From: Pseudomonas abyssi
Lineage (GTDB): Bacteria; Pseudomonadota; Gammaproteobacteria; Pseudomonadales; Pseudomonadaceae
Reading direction: 5' to 3'
DNA length: 64,000 nt
Assembly (NCBI RefSeq): GCF_002307495.1
Contig: NZ_NTMR01000011.1
Span: forward strand, 124,001-188,000
The translations under genes and the position numbers were made by a program. Below, piece by piece: positions 8,256 to 16,866 of the stretch (position 1 is its first letter; each line of letters opens with the position of its first letter). Under the pieces are notes generated by a model. That model made no database searches and was not told the origin of the DNA. It saw only the letters and a list, made by a program, of their open reading frames with translations.

Positions 8256-10340
8256 ATGACACACCTGACCACCCGCGCCCTGCGCAATAGCCTGATCCTT
8301 CCCCTGTTTGCCCTTGCTGGCGCCATGCAGGCCGCGCCAGTGGATACTGCAGCCATGCTGGCCAGCGAAACCGACGGCAGCCAATGGCTCAGCTACGACC
8401 GCACCTGGGCCCAGCAGCGCTTCAGCCCGCTGACGCAGATCAGCACCGAGAATGTCCAGCAACTGGGCCTGGCCTGGTCAATCGACCTGGACAACAGCCG
8501 GGGGCTGGAGGCCACGCCCCTGTATCACGAAGGTGTGCTCTATACCTCGCTGTCCTGGAGCCGGGTGATGGCGGTGGACGCCGACAGCGGCGAGATTCTC
8601 TGGAGCTTTGACCCGGGCGTAGACAAGGCGAAGGGGCGTTCAGCCTGTTGCGATGCGGTTAACCGCGGTGTTGCGCTTTGGCAAGGCAAGGTCTATGTCG
8701 GCACCCTGGATGGCCGCCTGATCGCGCTGGATGCCAAGACCGGTAAGCCGCTGTGGACCCAGCAAACCACCGATGACAGCCAGCCTTACACCATTACCGG
8801 AGCGCCTCGGGTGCTCAAGGATCTGGTGCTGATTGGCAATGGCGGCGCCGAGTTCGGCGTGCGCGGATATTTTTCTGCCTACGACGCGGCGACAGGGGCG
8901 TTGCGCTGGCGCTTTTACACCGTACCGGCGAACCCGGCCGATGGTCCGCAGGACAGCCCGGCGCTGGAGGCAGCGCTCAAGACCTGGAGTGACCAGACGC
9001 GCTGGGATCTGGGCGGGGGCGGCACCGCGTGGGACAGCATGGCCTATGACGCCGAGCTGAATCTGTTGTACGTCGGCACCGGCAATGGCTCGCCATGGAA
9101 TCGCGAAGTGCGCAGCCCGGGTGGCGGCGACAACCTGTATCTGTCGTCCATTCTCGCCCTGCGACCGGAAACCGGCGAGCTGGTCTGGCACTACCAGACG
9201 ACCCCTGGAGACAGCTGGGACTACACCGCCACGCAGCAGTTGACCCTGGCGGAGCTGGAGATCGACGGCAAGCCGCGTCAGGTCATCATGCAGGCCCCCA
9301 AGAACGGCTTTTTTTACGTGCTGGACCGGGCGACCGGCGAGCTGCTGTCGGCTGAAAAATTCGGCAAGGTAACCTGGGCAGAGCGTATCGACATGGCGAC
9401 CGGGCGCCCGGTTGAAGCGCCCAATGCGCGCTATGAGAATGAGCCGGCGCTTATTTGGCCAAGCCCGTTCGGTGCGCACAACTGGCACTCAATGTCCTAT
9501 AGCCCGCTGACCGGGCTGGTCTACCTGCCGTATCAGGAAATCCCCGCGACCTACGCCAACGAGGGCGGCAACTTTGTTGTGCGCAATGCCTTCAACACCG
9601 GCGCTGGCTTGGAGAACCGCTCGCTGCCAAGAGAATATGCCACTGGCGCGCTGATCGCCTGGGACCCAGAAAAGCAGACGCCGGCCTGGCGTGTAGAGCG
9701 ACCCAATCACTGGAACGGCGGCACTCTGGTGACGGCTGGTAACCTGGTGTTTCAAGGTACCTCGGCTGGGCAGCTGGAGGCTTATACCGCAGACAAAGGT
9801 GACCTGCTCTGGCAGTTCCCGACCCAGACCGGGGTCATCGCCGCGCCTATGACCTATCAGCACAATGGTCAGCAGTACATTGCCCTGATGGCGGGGTGGG
9901 GCGGTGCGGCGGCGCTGTTCGGCGGTGATGCTGCGGTCGCGACGGGTACACGCAATATCAGTCGGATGCTGGTGTTCAAATTGGATGGCAAGGCGCAGCT
10001 GTCATCGCCGCCGCAGCAGCAAGCAATCGACCGGGTGCCACAGCCGGTGGTTGCTGCCGCCAGCGATATTGAGCAGGGCGCGTTGAACTACGGTATTTAC
10101 TGCACCGTCTGCCATGGCGTGGGTGCGGTCGGCGGGGGAACCATCCCCGACCTGCGCTATTCCAGTGATGCGGTGCGTGACGCCTGGGAAGCCATCGTGC
10201 TGCAAGGCGCCTTCCGTGGAAAAGGGATGGCCTCCTTTGCTGACAGTCTCTCGTCAGAGCAGGCTCAGCAAATCAAGTTGTACATCATGCAACGCGAATA
10301 CGAGAGCTGGGCCGAGGTGCAGCAAAAGAATGCCCAATAA
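8256..10340 (+). CDS. PQQ-dependent quinohemoprotein alcohol dehydrogenase
   Basis: 694 residues with an N-terminal signal peptide, so periplasmic. An eight-bladed beta-propeller shows repeated AxDxxTGxxxW tryptophan-docking motifs. Adjacent cysteines C131-C132 form the ring disulphide that stacks on PQQ. GGAEFGVRGY, GTGNGSPWN and GDSWDYTAT supply the Ca-binding Glu and Asn and the catalytic Asp. A C-terminal cytochrome c domain with CTVCH (C616, C619, H620) makes it a type II soluble quinohemoprotein that passes electrons from alcohol oxidation through haem c. No PQQ biosynthesis or separate cytochrome gene is present here. Relatives oxidise butanol, tetrahydrofurfuryl alcohol or larger hydrophobic alcohols; the actual substrate is unknown. 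Confidence 0.9.
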   Translation: MTHLTTRALRNSLILPLFALAGAMQAAPVDTAAMLASETDGSQWLSYDRTWAQQRFSPLTQISTENVQQLGLAWSIDLDNSRGLEATPLYHEGVLYTSLSWSRVMAVDADSGEILWSFDPGVDKAKGRSACCDAVNRGVALWQGKVYVGTLDGRLIALDAKTGKPLWTQQTTDDSQPYTITGAPRVLKDLVLIGNGGAEFGVRGYFSAYDAATGALRWRFYTVPANPADGPQDSPALEAALKTWSDQTRWDLGGGGTAWDSMAYDAELNLLYVGTGNGSPWNREVRSPGGGDNLYLSSILALRPETGELVWHYQTTPGDSWDYTATQQLTLAELEIDGKPRQVIMQAPKNGFFYVLDRATGELLSAEKFGKVTWAERIDMATGRPVEAPNARYENEPALIWPSPFGAHNWHSMSYSPLTGLVYLPYQEIPATYANEGGNFVVRNAFNTGAGLENRSLPREYATGALIAWDPEKQTPAWRVERPNHWNGGTLVTAGNLVFQGTSAGQLEAYTADKGDLLWQFPTQTGVIAAPMTYQHNGQQYIALMAGWGGAAALFGGDAAVATGTRNISRMLVFKLDGKAQLSSPPQQQAIDRVPQPVVAAASDIEQGALNYGIYCTVCHGVGAVGGGTIPDLRYSSDAVRDAWEAIVLQGAFRGKGMASFADSLSSEQAQQIKLYIMQREYESWAEVQQKNAQ

Positions 10341-10377
10341 GCCACCGGTGGTCAGACCGTGACCGTTTGCGCCAATT

Positions 10378-10438
10378 GAGTATTTACTCTAAATGATGGC
10401 GTTCGTATGATGGGGTGACCGTGCCGGCAGGTCACCCC
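10378..10438. promoter_or_regulatory. Inverted repeats upstream of the MalT-type regulator
   Basis: GAGTA-TT-TACTC at 10378-10389 is a small palindrome. At 10412-10438 a perfect 9-bp stem (GGGGTGACC / GGTCACCCC) encloses a 9-nt loop. Neither is followed by a T-run. They lie in the 185-base gap between the PQQ dehydrogenase stop and the regulator start and may be autoregulatory sites or a weak terminator of the dehydrogenase transcript. Confidence 0.4.
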
Positions 10439-10480
10439 CGGATCGCCCAGTGTTCCTGCCGCGCTAGTGAAAATAACAAT

Positions 10481-10502
10481 AAAAAGGCTGCCGCAGGCAG
10501 CC
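10481..10502 (-). terminator. Intrinsic terminator on the minus strand with no gene assigned
   Basis: Read on the minus strand this is a 7-bp GGCTGCC / GGCAGCC stem with a 3-nt loop followed by TTTTTATTGTTATT, a classic rho-independent terminator. No minus-strand gene ends here; the nearby genes on both sides are plus strand. It would stop antisense transcription from the regulator gene, or may be a relic of a lost gene or the end of a small RNA. Confidence 0.55.
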
Positions 10503-10525
10503 CGTGCTCGGCATGGACGGACTTC

Positions 10526-13231
10526 ATGAACAGGAATCGCGTAGCCTGGATTGCGCCGCAATCCACCCCCGGGCAGAACGGGGGAAACGAACTGCCTTTG
10601 CTGTTGGCCACCAAGATATCTCCGCCACGCCGTGGTCGAGGCATTCTGCCCCGTCCCCGCCTTGAACTCTACGCAGATCAGCTGCTGGAGCGTCGCCTCG
10701 CGGTGCTGGAGGCGCCGCCGGGTTTCGGCAAAACTACCCTCGCAACCATCTGGGCAGAACGTCTGAGCGCGCTGGGTCAGACTGTCGCCTGGCTATCGCT
10801 GGACGCCGAGGATGACAGCGCCCAGCGGCTGCTGTACTACATCTGCGCTGCCATCAACAAAGTGCTGCCAGAGGCCGGTCGGCGCTGCCTCGACTTGGGC
10901 GCCGAGCTCGGTTTTTTCAGTGCCGAGGCGCTGAGCAGCCTGTTGATCGATGATCTCGCCAGGCAGCCGACGCCATTGACCCTGTTTCTGGATGACTATC
11001 ACTGCATAGACGACGAGGTGCTGGTCGAGGCGTTGCGCGTGTTTGTGCAGCGCGCGCCGGAGCATGTGCATCTTGTGCTGGTCGGCCGCAAGGACGTGCC
11101 GGAGCCGATTGTTGAACACCTGTATGCCGATGATCGTCTGGAGATCGACAGCACCATGCTGCGCTTTGAGCTGGAGGAAACCCGCGACCTGTTTCGCAAG
11201 GGCGGCGTTCAGCCGGAGTTTGGTGGTGATGTCTGCAGCATTCAGCAGGCATCGGACGGCTGGATTGCTGCTCTGCGGGCCTACCTTCTGACCCCTGCGC
11301 AGGGTGCGGGGCGCCATCTGCCACGCAGCATCAGCAACCTGTTTGATGACATTCTGGCGCAGCTGCCTGAGGCCATGGCGCGCTGCCTGTGTGCGGTCGG
11401 CGTGCTCGACAAGTTCAGCGCCGGCCTGCTGCAGGAGCTGCTCGGCGAAGCACAGGCCGATGAACTGCTGCTGCTCATGCGACGACGCCAGCTGTTCCTC
11501 AGCGTGCTGGATGAACACGACACCTGGTTCAGCTTGCATCCGCTGTTCCGTGAGCACCTGCGCGCTGCCTGCCTGCGGCAGGATGAGGTGGCCGCACGCA
11601 AGCTGATGCTGCAGGCCGCCCGCTGGTTTGCCCAACGCCAACTCTGGTTTGATGCTATCAGGTTGGGCATGGACAGTGGTGATGTCGCGCAACTGCGCGA
11701 ATGGATTCAAGATTGCGCCACCACGCTGATCGAACAGGGCGATTTCAGCACCCTGGTCGTGCTGGAAAAGCGCTGGCAGATGCAGGCGAGCGACAGCCCG
11801 CTGCCGCTCAAGGTCACCCGCGCCTGGGCCATGGGGCTGGCGCTGGAGCATGGGCCTGCGATGCGGCTGACCTGTGAGCTGGAGGCGGAGATTGAGCAGC
11901 ATACACCCAGCGAGGAGTCCAGCGCCATCTACTGGGAAGTGCAGGCGATCAAGGCCATGCTTTGGGCGCTGGATGATCGCTATGCGCTGGCGGCCCCGCT
12001 GGCCCGCGAATGCGTCGAGTCAGGCTACTGCACCCAGTGGGCGGCCAACGTGTTGCTGAATGTCATCTGTGGCGCGCACATGCGTGCCTGCGAGTGGGAT
12101 CAGCTCTACGCCTTGCCTCCAACCCAGCGCCGCAGTCAGGGCAATCGGGGGTACTTCCTGCATGAGTGCTATCGGCAGTCTTTGTATGGCCTGGCCGAGA
12201 TGTATCAGGGTCGTATCGTGCAGGGAATCGCAGCGCTGGACGAGCTGCAGCAGCAGGCGGCTAACCAGAGCGCCGCTGACATGCGTCGACCCAACCCGGT
12301 CTTGACGGCCTTACCCAAAGGCCTCGGTGCATATGGACATTACCTGCGCGGAGACTATGCCGAGGCAGAGAACCTGCTGCAGGAGTGTCTGCCCTACATC
12401 AAGATGGGCAGCTTTATCGAATGCGCGGCCTTTGCCTATACCGCGCAGGTTCGTCTGCTGGCGCAGCAGGGGCGCTTTGCCCAGGCCCGACGACTATTGG
12501 ATGACCTGGAGTCGCTCGCGCTGGCACGGGATTGGCCGCGCCTGCAGGCGCGCGCGCTGCTTGAGCGGGTACGCTTGCATCTGCTGGAGCGCAAGCCACG
12601 CGAGGCGCAGGTGTGCAGCAATCTGCTGCAGCAACTGGCCAGCCTGGAGTGGCCGGATCAGTGGGTCGACCGGGAGTACTTTGCGCTGCTGGCACGCCTT
12701 TGGCTGGCGCTGGATGAGGACTGCTGCGAGCCGGGCCTGCTGGAGCAGGCATCAGCGCTGCTGGAGCGTTTTAAAGCGTCCGGGCTCTGGCTGTACTACC
12801 TGGAGTTGGGCGTTGTTGGCGGCTTGCTGATCAGCCGCGATCAAGGCGCCAAGGCTGCGCTGCCGTTACTGTCGGCGGAGCTGGACCTGCTAGAGCAGAG
12901 CGGCGCCATCAGTCTGCTGACGGATCTGCCGACGCAGGATACCTGTGCGCTTCTGGCGCGCCTGTGCCCGTCCGCGTTGCAGCAGCGGGCCGCCAACCTG
13001 CTGGGCATTGATGCGACTGCTCAGAGCGAGCACTGCAGCCAGGCGTTGCTGGCGCTGACAGTCAAGGAGCGGCAGGTCGTTCAACTGGTAGCCGAGGGCA
13101 AGTCGAACAAGCAGATTGCCCGGGATCTGAACGTGACCCCGGAGACCATCAAGTCGCATATGAAGAGCATCTTCGCCAAACTCAAGGTGGATAATCGCGC
13201 GCAGGCGGCGGTGATGTTGCAGCAGGCGTAG
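10526..13231 (+). CDS. MalT-type ATP-dependent LuxR family transcriptional regulator
   Basis: A large LAL-type (MalT/AlkS-like) activator of 901 residues. The N-terminal part holds an NTP-binding site, APPGFGKTT (Walker A, about residues 63-71), and TLFLDDYHCID (Walker B). The long middle is a helical TPR-like sensor region. The C-terminal 65 residues, LTVKERQVVQLVAEGKSNKQIA to TIKSHMKSIFAKL, are the LuxR helix-turn-helix. A GTG at 10415 would extend the frame by 37 residues across two hairpins; 10526 is preferred because GGACGG precedes it and the conserved part begins soon after. It lies between the PQQ-ADH operon and the DUF1302/1329 operon and is the obvious candidate activator of both. 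Such proteins usually need an inducer plus ATP. Confidence 0.85.
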   Translation: MNRNRVAWIAPQSTPGQNGGNELPLLLATKISPPRRGRGILPRPRLELYADQLLERRLAVLEAPPGFGKTTLATIWAERLSALGQTVAWLSLDAEDDSAQRLLYYICAAINKVLPEAGRRCLDLGAELGFFSAEALSSLLIDDLARQPTPLTLFLDDYHCIDDEVLVEALRVFVQRAPEHVHLVLVGRKDVPEPIVEHLYADDRLEIDSTMLRFELEETRDLFRKGGVQPEFGGDVCSIQQASDGWIAALRAYLLTPAQGAGRHLPRSISNLFDDILAQLPEAMARCLCAVGVLDKFSAGLLQELLGEAQADELLLLMRRRQLFLSVLDEHDTWFSLHPLFREHLRAACLRQDEVAARKLMLQAARWFAQRQLWFDAIRLGMDSGDVAQLREWIQDCATTLIEQGDFSTLVVLEKRWQMQASDSPLPLKVTRAWAMGLALEHGPAMRLTCELEAEIEQHTPSEESSAIYWEVQAIKAMLWALDDRYALAAPLARECVESGYCTQWAANVLLNVICGAHMRACEWDQLYALPPTQRRSQGNRGYFLHECYRQSLYGLAEMYQGRIVQGIAALDELQQQAANQSAADMRRPNPVLTALPKGLGAYGHYLRGDYAEAENLLQECLPYIKMGSFIECAAFAYTAQVRLLAQQGRFAQARRLLDDLESLALARDWPRLQARALLERVRLHLLERKPREAQVCSNLLQQLASLEWPDQWVDREYFALLARLWLALDEDCCEPGLLEQASALLERFKASGLWLYYLELGVVGGLLISRDQGAKAALPLLSAELDLLEQSGAISLLTDLPTQDTCALLARLCPSALQQRAANLLGIDATAQSEHCSQALLALTVKERQVVQLVAEGKSNKQIARDLNVTPETIKSHMKSIFAKLKVDNRAQAAVMLQQA

Positions 13232-13249
13232 CGGCCCGCGGCGGCTGCC

Positions 13250-13352
13250 GCGAGCCGCAAGCCGCAAGCCGCAAGCTTCAAGCGAAAAGCAAAGCAGGGC
13301 GGGGGAATGAGTGAGATCGGCTTGCCGCTTAAAGCTTGCAGCTTGCCGCTAA
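13250..13352. repeat. REP-like intergenic inverted repeat (AGCCGCAAGC-type)
   Basis: The left arm at about 13252-13283 consists of iterated GCCGCAAGC units. The right arm at about 13318-13350 carries the complementary GCTTGCGGC/GCTTGCAGC-type units. Together they can fold into a long imperfect hairpin. Short repeats of this kind are common between Pseudomonas genes. It lies between the convergent regulator and DUF1329 genes. Confidence 0.6.
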
Positions 13353-13356
13353 AAGA

Positions 13357-13402
13357 AAGGCTCCCCCATGCCGCCCGGAGCAGCGGAAACGGCAGGGGGA
13401 GA
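13357..13402 (-). terminator. Probable terminator of the DUF1302-DUF1329 operon
   Basis: On the minus strand, CTCCCCCTGCCG pairs with CGGCATGGGGGAG (arms 13391-13402 and 13361-13373), followed by CCTTTCTTTT. It begins 11 bases after the DUF1329 stop codon. The loop is rather long (about 17 nt). Confidence 0.55.
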
Positions 13403-13412
13403 GCAAAGGGGG

Positions 13413-14786
13413 TTAGCGGATACCCGCGGCGCGCAGCGCGTTGGGAGTAAAGTCCGCAGAGGACGCTTCAAAGCTGAAGTCGTAGTTCTTGCGTTCTTCG
13501 TTGGTCATGCCCAGGGCCATGTAGCGGCCGTTCTGCAGGTCGTACAGGGTTTCCAGTGCATAGCCCGGGATCTTCAGGTCAAAGCGTTGCAGGGCAATAG
13601 CCTCGGCCACCCGCCACAGGCCGCCGCGGCCATCGTAGTGGTCGATTTCGCCGGCTTGCCAGTTGTCTTCGTCGATAAAGAAGTGGCGCTTGGCATAAAC
13701 ATGCCGTTGACCTTCCCTAAGTGTTGCTTCCACTTCCCACACGCGATGCACTTCGTAGCGCACCAGGTCCTGATTGATGTGGCCCTGCTGGATGATGTCG
13801 TCGTACTTCAGCTCGCGTGAGGCGATGGCGAAGTTGTTGTAGGGAATCAGCAGCTCGCGTTTGCCGACCAGTTTCCAGTCGTAGCGGTCAGGTGAGCCGT
13901 TGTACAGATCGTAGTTGTCCGACACGCGGGTACCGTCGGCGCTGAACGCCGGGCCGTCATAGGCAACCTGTGGGGCGCGGCGTACGCGGCGCTGGCCTGC
14001 GTTGTACATCCACGCGGCGCGCGGCTCCTTCAACTGGTTGATGTTTTCGTGCACCAGCAACACGTCACCGGCCAGACGCGATGGCGACAGGATGCGCTGG
14101 GTGAAGTAGAACATCAGGTTGTCGGAGATCTTCGGGCCGTAGTCAGTCAGCGCGGTGGCGAAGCTGAAGGCATCCTGCAGGATCACCATGGTATTGGAAC
14201 CGTTGGCCTGCGGTGTGGCCTGGGCAATCACCCGCTCGAAGCTGCCACCGCGGTAGCGAGTGATATGGTTCCAGATGACCTCGACGCCACTCTGCGGGAT
14301 CGGGAAGGGGTAGGCGGTATCAAAGTTCTCCAGGCCGTTGCCCCCTTCGACCAACCGGGTGTTGACCGCGTTGCGCGCTACCGCATCGAATACTTCCTGC
14401 GGTACGGTGGCGCTGCGATTGGTCTGGAAGACGCGCAGCTTATAGGTGTCCGGGTAGCGCTGCAGCATGGCCTTCTGCCCCGCTGTCAGCAGCTCGGCGT
14501 ACTGGTCCATATTAGCGGCTGTCACGGTATACAGCGGCTGTTCGCCCGCGAAGGGGTCGGCAGAAAAGCCATCACTGTCAACGGCGGCAGCGTCGGTGGC
14601 CATGCCGCCGGTCCATTCCGGAATGGTCCCGCTGGCGTTGCCGGCGCGCTCGGCGCCCATCGGCGTCAAGGTGGTTTGCAGTGTGGCGGCCTCCTCGGGG
14701 GAGACGGCGGCACTGACAGACAGCGCCAGGGTGCTGAGCAGGGCACCGCCAAGCAGGTGCAGGGATTGTTTATGCATCATTTTCAT
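13413..14786 (-). CDS. DUF1329 outer-membrane-associated lipoprotein-fold protein
   Basis: 457 residues with a signal peptide of about 27 residues ending ALSVSAAVS. The mature sequence (GGMATDAAAVDSDGF, GQKAMLQRYPDTYKLRVFQTNRSA, PYNNFAIASRELKYDDII) is the DUF1329 family, whose fold is related to LolA/LppX lipid carriers. DUF1329 genes almost always follow a DUF1302 gene, as here with an 18-base gap, and occur with degradation clusters for sterols, aromatics and other hydrophobic compounds. A role in moving a hydrophobic substrate at the outer membrane is inferred from this context. The ATG follows a GGAG ribosome site. Confidence 0.85.
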   Translation of the reverse strand: MKMMHKQSLHLLGGALLSTLALSVSAAVSPEEAATLQTTLTPMGAERAGNASGTIPEWTGGMATDAAAVDSDGFSADPFAGEQPLYTVTAANMDQYAELLTAGQKAMLQRYPDTYKLRVFQTNRSATVPQEVFDAVARNAVNTRLVEGGNGLENFDTAYPFPIPQSGVEVIWNHITRYRGGSFERVIAQATPQANGSNTMVILQDAFSFATALTDYGPKISDNLMFYFTQRILSPSRLAGDVLLVHENINQLKEPRAAWMYNAGQRRVRRAPQVAYDGPAFSADGTRVSDNYDLYNGSPDRYDWKLVGKRELLIPYNNFAIASRELKYDDIIQQGHINQDLVRYEVHRVWEVEATLREGQRHVYAKRHFFIDEDNWQAGEIDHYDGRGGLWRVAEAIALQRFDLKIPGYALETLYDLQNGRYMALGMTNEERKNYDFSFEASSADFTPNALRAAGIR

Positions 14787-14804
14787 CGCTTGCTCCGTTT
14801 CTTA

Positions 14805-16610
14805 TTAGAAGTTCACGCCGACGCTGACGGCGACGAAATCGCGGTCGGTGTTGGGGTTGTAGTCGCCGCCGAAAAAGTTGGTGTAGTTGATGCTGGCGTT
14901 GTACTTGTTGTTGTACACGCCGGTCAGACCAACGCTGGCGGCCATGGAGCCTTCAACAAAGTTCGGGCCAGTGCCGTCGACATCATGAGAGAACGCGAAA
15001 TTGGGTTTGAGCGCGACGCCAGCGAAACCTTCGTACTCCATATTGACCACGGCGCGGTAGCCCCAGGAGCTGCTGGTGTAGAAGCCGTCGTAGGTACACT
15101 CGGACGGGTCGGCTGCGTTCAAACCTTCACAGACGCCGGGAACTGCCAGCGGGCCGGAACCGTAGAGCGAGTCGCGACCGTAGCGCAGTTCGTTGATGCC
15201 TTTTTTGACCCCGCTAATATGGTTGTAGCCGACTTCTCCAATGACAGTCATGCTGCGCGCACCCAGGATGTTGTCGAAGATTCGGATCGCAGTGACCTGA
15301 GCCTGAGTGACCGGCAGGCGCTTATAGCCCTGGATGACGGTGCCGGCAGGGATAGGGACACCCAGCGTCGCGCCAGGTACATGGCCGCTGGTGGTGAGCG
15401 GGGTGGCGCTATTGCCCAAGGCGGCACCGGTCAGGTCGTTTGAGCTGATCTGTACGGGCTGGTTGGGGCGGTAGCTCACCTCGCCAGATAGCGCAGTGCC
15501 CCCCAGGTTGGTCTGGAAGCTCATGCCGTAAATGCGGATGTCTTCCGGATAGGCGAGGAAATAGTTGCCCAGCATCGGCACATCGACCTGGCCAGTTTGC
15601 GAGTTCAGCTCAGCGTCACCCAGCTGCGGGAACTGTCCGCCTCCTGAGATCGTGTTGTACGTCGGCAGACGACTGTGGATGTTCATGAAATACAGGCCAA
15701 ACTCGGTCTGGTGCAGCTGCTCGGCGTAGTAACGGAAGGAGACGCCAAACTGACCTTCGTCTTTGGCATCAACGTCACCGGCTCGTGGTACGTAGACAAA
15801 GGTCGGGTCACCGTTGGCACCGTTTTGACTGCCGCCAACGCCCACCTGATAGCAACCGTCAGCCAGGGTGTCGCTGGGTGAGAAAAAGGTACCGCAGTTG
15901 TCGATGACGGTCTGATCCCACTCCAGCTGATAAAACGCCTCCATACCCAGGTTGTCGGTCAGGCTTTGGGACAGATAGATCATGTTTACCGGGATCAGGC
16001 CTTCCTTGATCTCGGCACCGGGACGGCGGAAGGCGGCAACGTCGATGGGGTTGATGCTGTTGATGCCATTCTGAATAAAGGTACTTTCACCCCAGCTGAC
16101 CACCTGCTTACCGATGCGCACCGAGCCCGGCATGTCGCCAATCGCGTAGTTGTGGTAGAGGAAGGCATCAAGTAGCTGAATGCCGGATGCCTTGGCGGCG
16201 GTCTTGCGGTTGTCGTCGCTGATGTCGTAAAGGTCCTGATGGCCGTCCTTCAGCTCGAAGTCATACCAGTACTTGCCGCGCAGAAATACGCCGGTGTCAC
16301 CGTATTGCAGTGACAGATCGTGAATACCCTTGAAGATCGTCGAGAACGCGTCGCCCTTGTCGAAGTTGAGTCGGTTGTCGTCGGTATTGGCAGCGTTGGC
16401 GTTGCCACCGCTGTTGGCCCAGATGAAGTCCTTGTCGGGGCTGGCAGTGGCCCAGCTTGAGCCTATTGAAATACTGGAATCGAACTGCCCCTCAATATCG
16501 CCGATATCAAATCGCACGGCGTGGGCGGGTAGGGCGGTGGCCATCGCAACGGCGACGACCATGGGTTTGAGACTGGCGTGCGCTATGGTTTTTGTTCTTA
16601 TGCTTTTCAT
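14805..16610 (-). CDS. DUF1302 outer-membrane beta-barrel-like protein
   Basis: 601 residues with a signal peptide ending ALPAHA. The segment FDIGDIEGQFDSSISIGSSWA and the later PVNMIYLSQSLTDNLGMEAFYQLEWDQT are DUF1302 signatures. The C-terminus ends FVAVSVGVNF, a terminal phenylalanine strand typical of outer-membrane barrels. Together with the downstream DUF1329 protein it probably forms an outer-membrane uptake or export system for a hydrophobic compound. It is the first gene of its operon; the start has a GAGGACAG ribosome site. It is divergent from the yjgR-type gene, with the shared operator lying between. Confidence 0.85.
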   Translation of the reverse strand: MKSIRTKTIAHASLKPMVVAVAMATALPAHAVRFDIGDIEGQFDSSISIGSSWATASPDKDFIWANSGGNANAANTDDNRLNFDKGDAFSTIFKGIHDLSLQYGDTGVFLRGKYWYDFELKDGHQDLYDISDDNRKTAAKASGIQLLDAFLYHNYAIGDMPGSVRIGKQVVSWGESTFIQNGINSINPIDVAAFRRPGAEIKEGLIPVNMIYLSQSLTDNLGMEAFYQLEWDQTVIDNCGTFFSPSDTLADGCYQVGVGGSQNGANGDPTFVYVPRAGDVDAKDEGQFGVSFRYYAEQLHQTEFGLYFMNIHSRLPTYNTISGGGQFPQLGDAELNSQTGQVDVPMLGNYFLAYPEDIRIYGMSFQTNLGGTALSGEVSYRPNQPVQISSNDLTGAALGNSATPLTTSGHVPGATLGVPIPAGTVIQGYKRLPVTQAQVTAIRIFDNILGARSMTVIGEVGYNHISGVKKGINELRYGRDSLYGSGPLAVPGVCEGLNAADPSECTYDGFYTSSSWGYRAVVNMEYEGFAGVALKPNFAFSHDVDGTGPNFVEGSMAASVGLTGVYNNKYNASINYTNFFGGDYNPNTDRDFVAVSVGVNF

Positions 16611-16702
16611 GTCTGTCCTCGCGTCGAGCGCTTGTTGTTATTGAGGAACCTTGCGGGCTGACAGGCGGTTTTTGCCGTCTATCAGGCATCGCTGTCATCG
16701 AC

Positions 16703-16744
16703 TCTATGCGGATGTTTTGGTGGTTTATCCCCCCCTAATGGGGG
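16703..16744 (-). promoter_or_regulatory. Predicted promoter/operator of DUF1302-DUF1329 (CCCCC-ATTA-GGGGGGG)
   Basis: On the minus strand the inverted repeat CCCCC-ATTA-GGGGGGG (16744-16729) is followed by ATAAACC and, 20 bases on, CATAGA (16708-16703) as a possible -10. It matches the element at 7330-7344 (CCCCC-AACA-GGGGGG then TAAATCC) in sequence, orientation and distance to the candidate -10. The position just upstream of the core promoter fits an activator site. Confidence 0.5.
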
Positions 16745-16866
16745 AGCGCCGGGGCGTATGTCGAGTGACTGTGCAGTCAGCGGATTGCCCGGGCGCGCTT
16801 GCGCTACCAGCGGCCTGGTACATAATGCGTGCGGAGCAGGTATCCGGGTCTAAAGGAGAGTGGCTG

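Noticed and set aside
10415-10525. Extended N-terminus for the MalT-type regulator from GTG 10415
   Set aside because: It would encode 37 unconserved residues across two hairpins; the ATG at 10526 has a ribosome site and precedes the conserved region.
10793-11902. 369-codon minus-strand frame opposite the LuxR gene
   Set aside because: Shadow of the regulator; considered as the gene for the minus-strand terminator at 10481 but has no family resemblance and its stop lies 290 bases short of it.
14049-15443. 464-codon open frame on the plus strand opposite DUF1329/DUF1302
   Set aside because: Its composition is that of an antisense shadow of two well-recognised genes; no motif, no ribosome site, and it crosses their intergenic gap.
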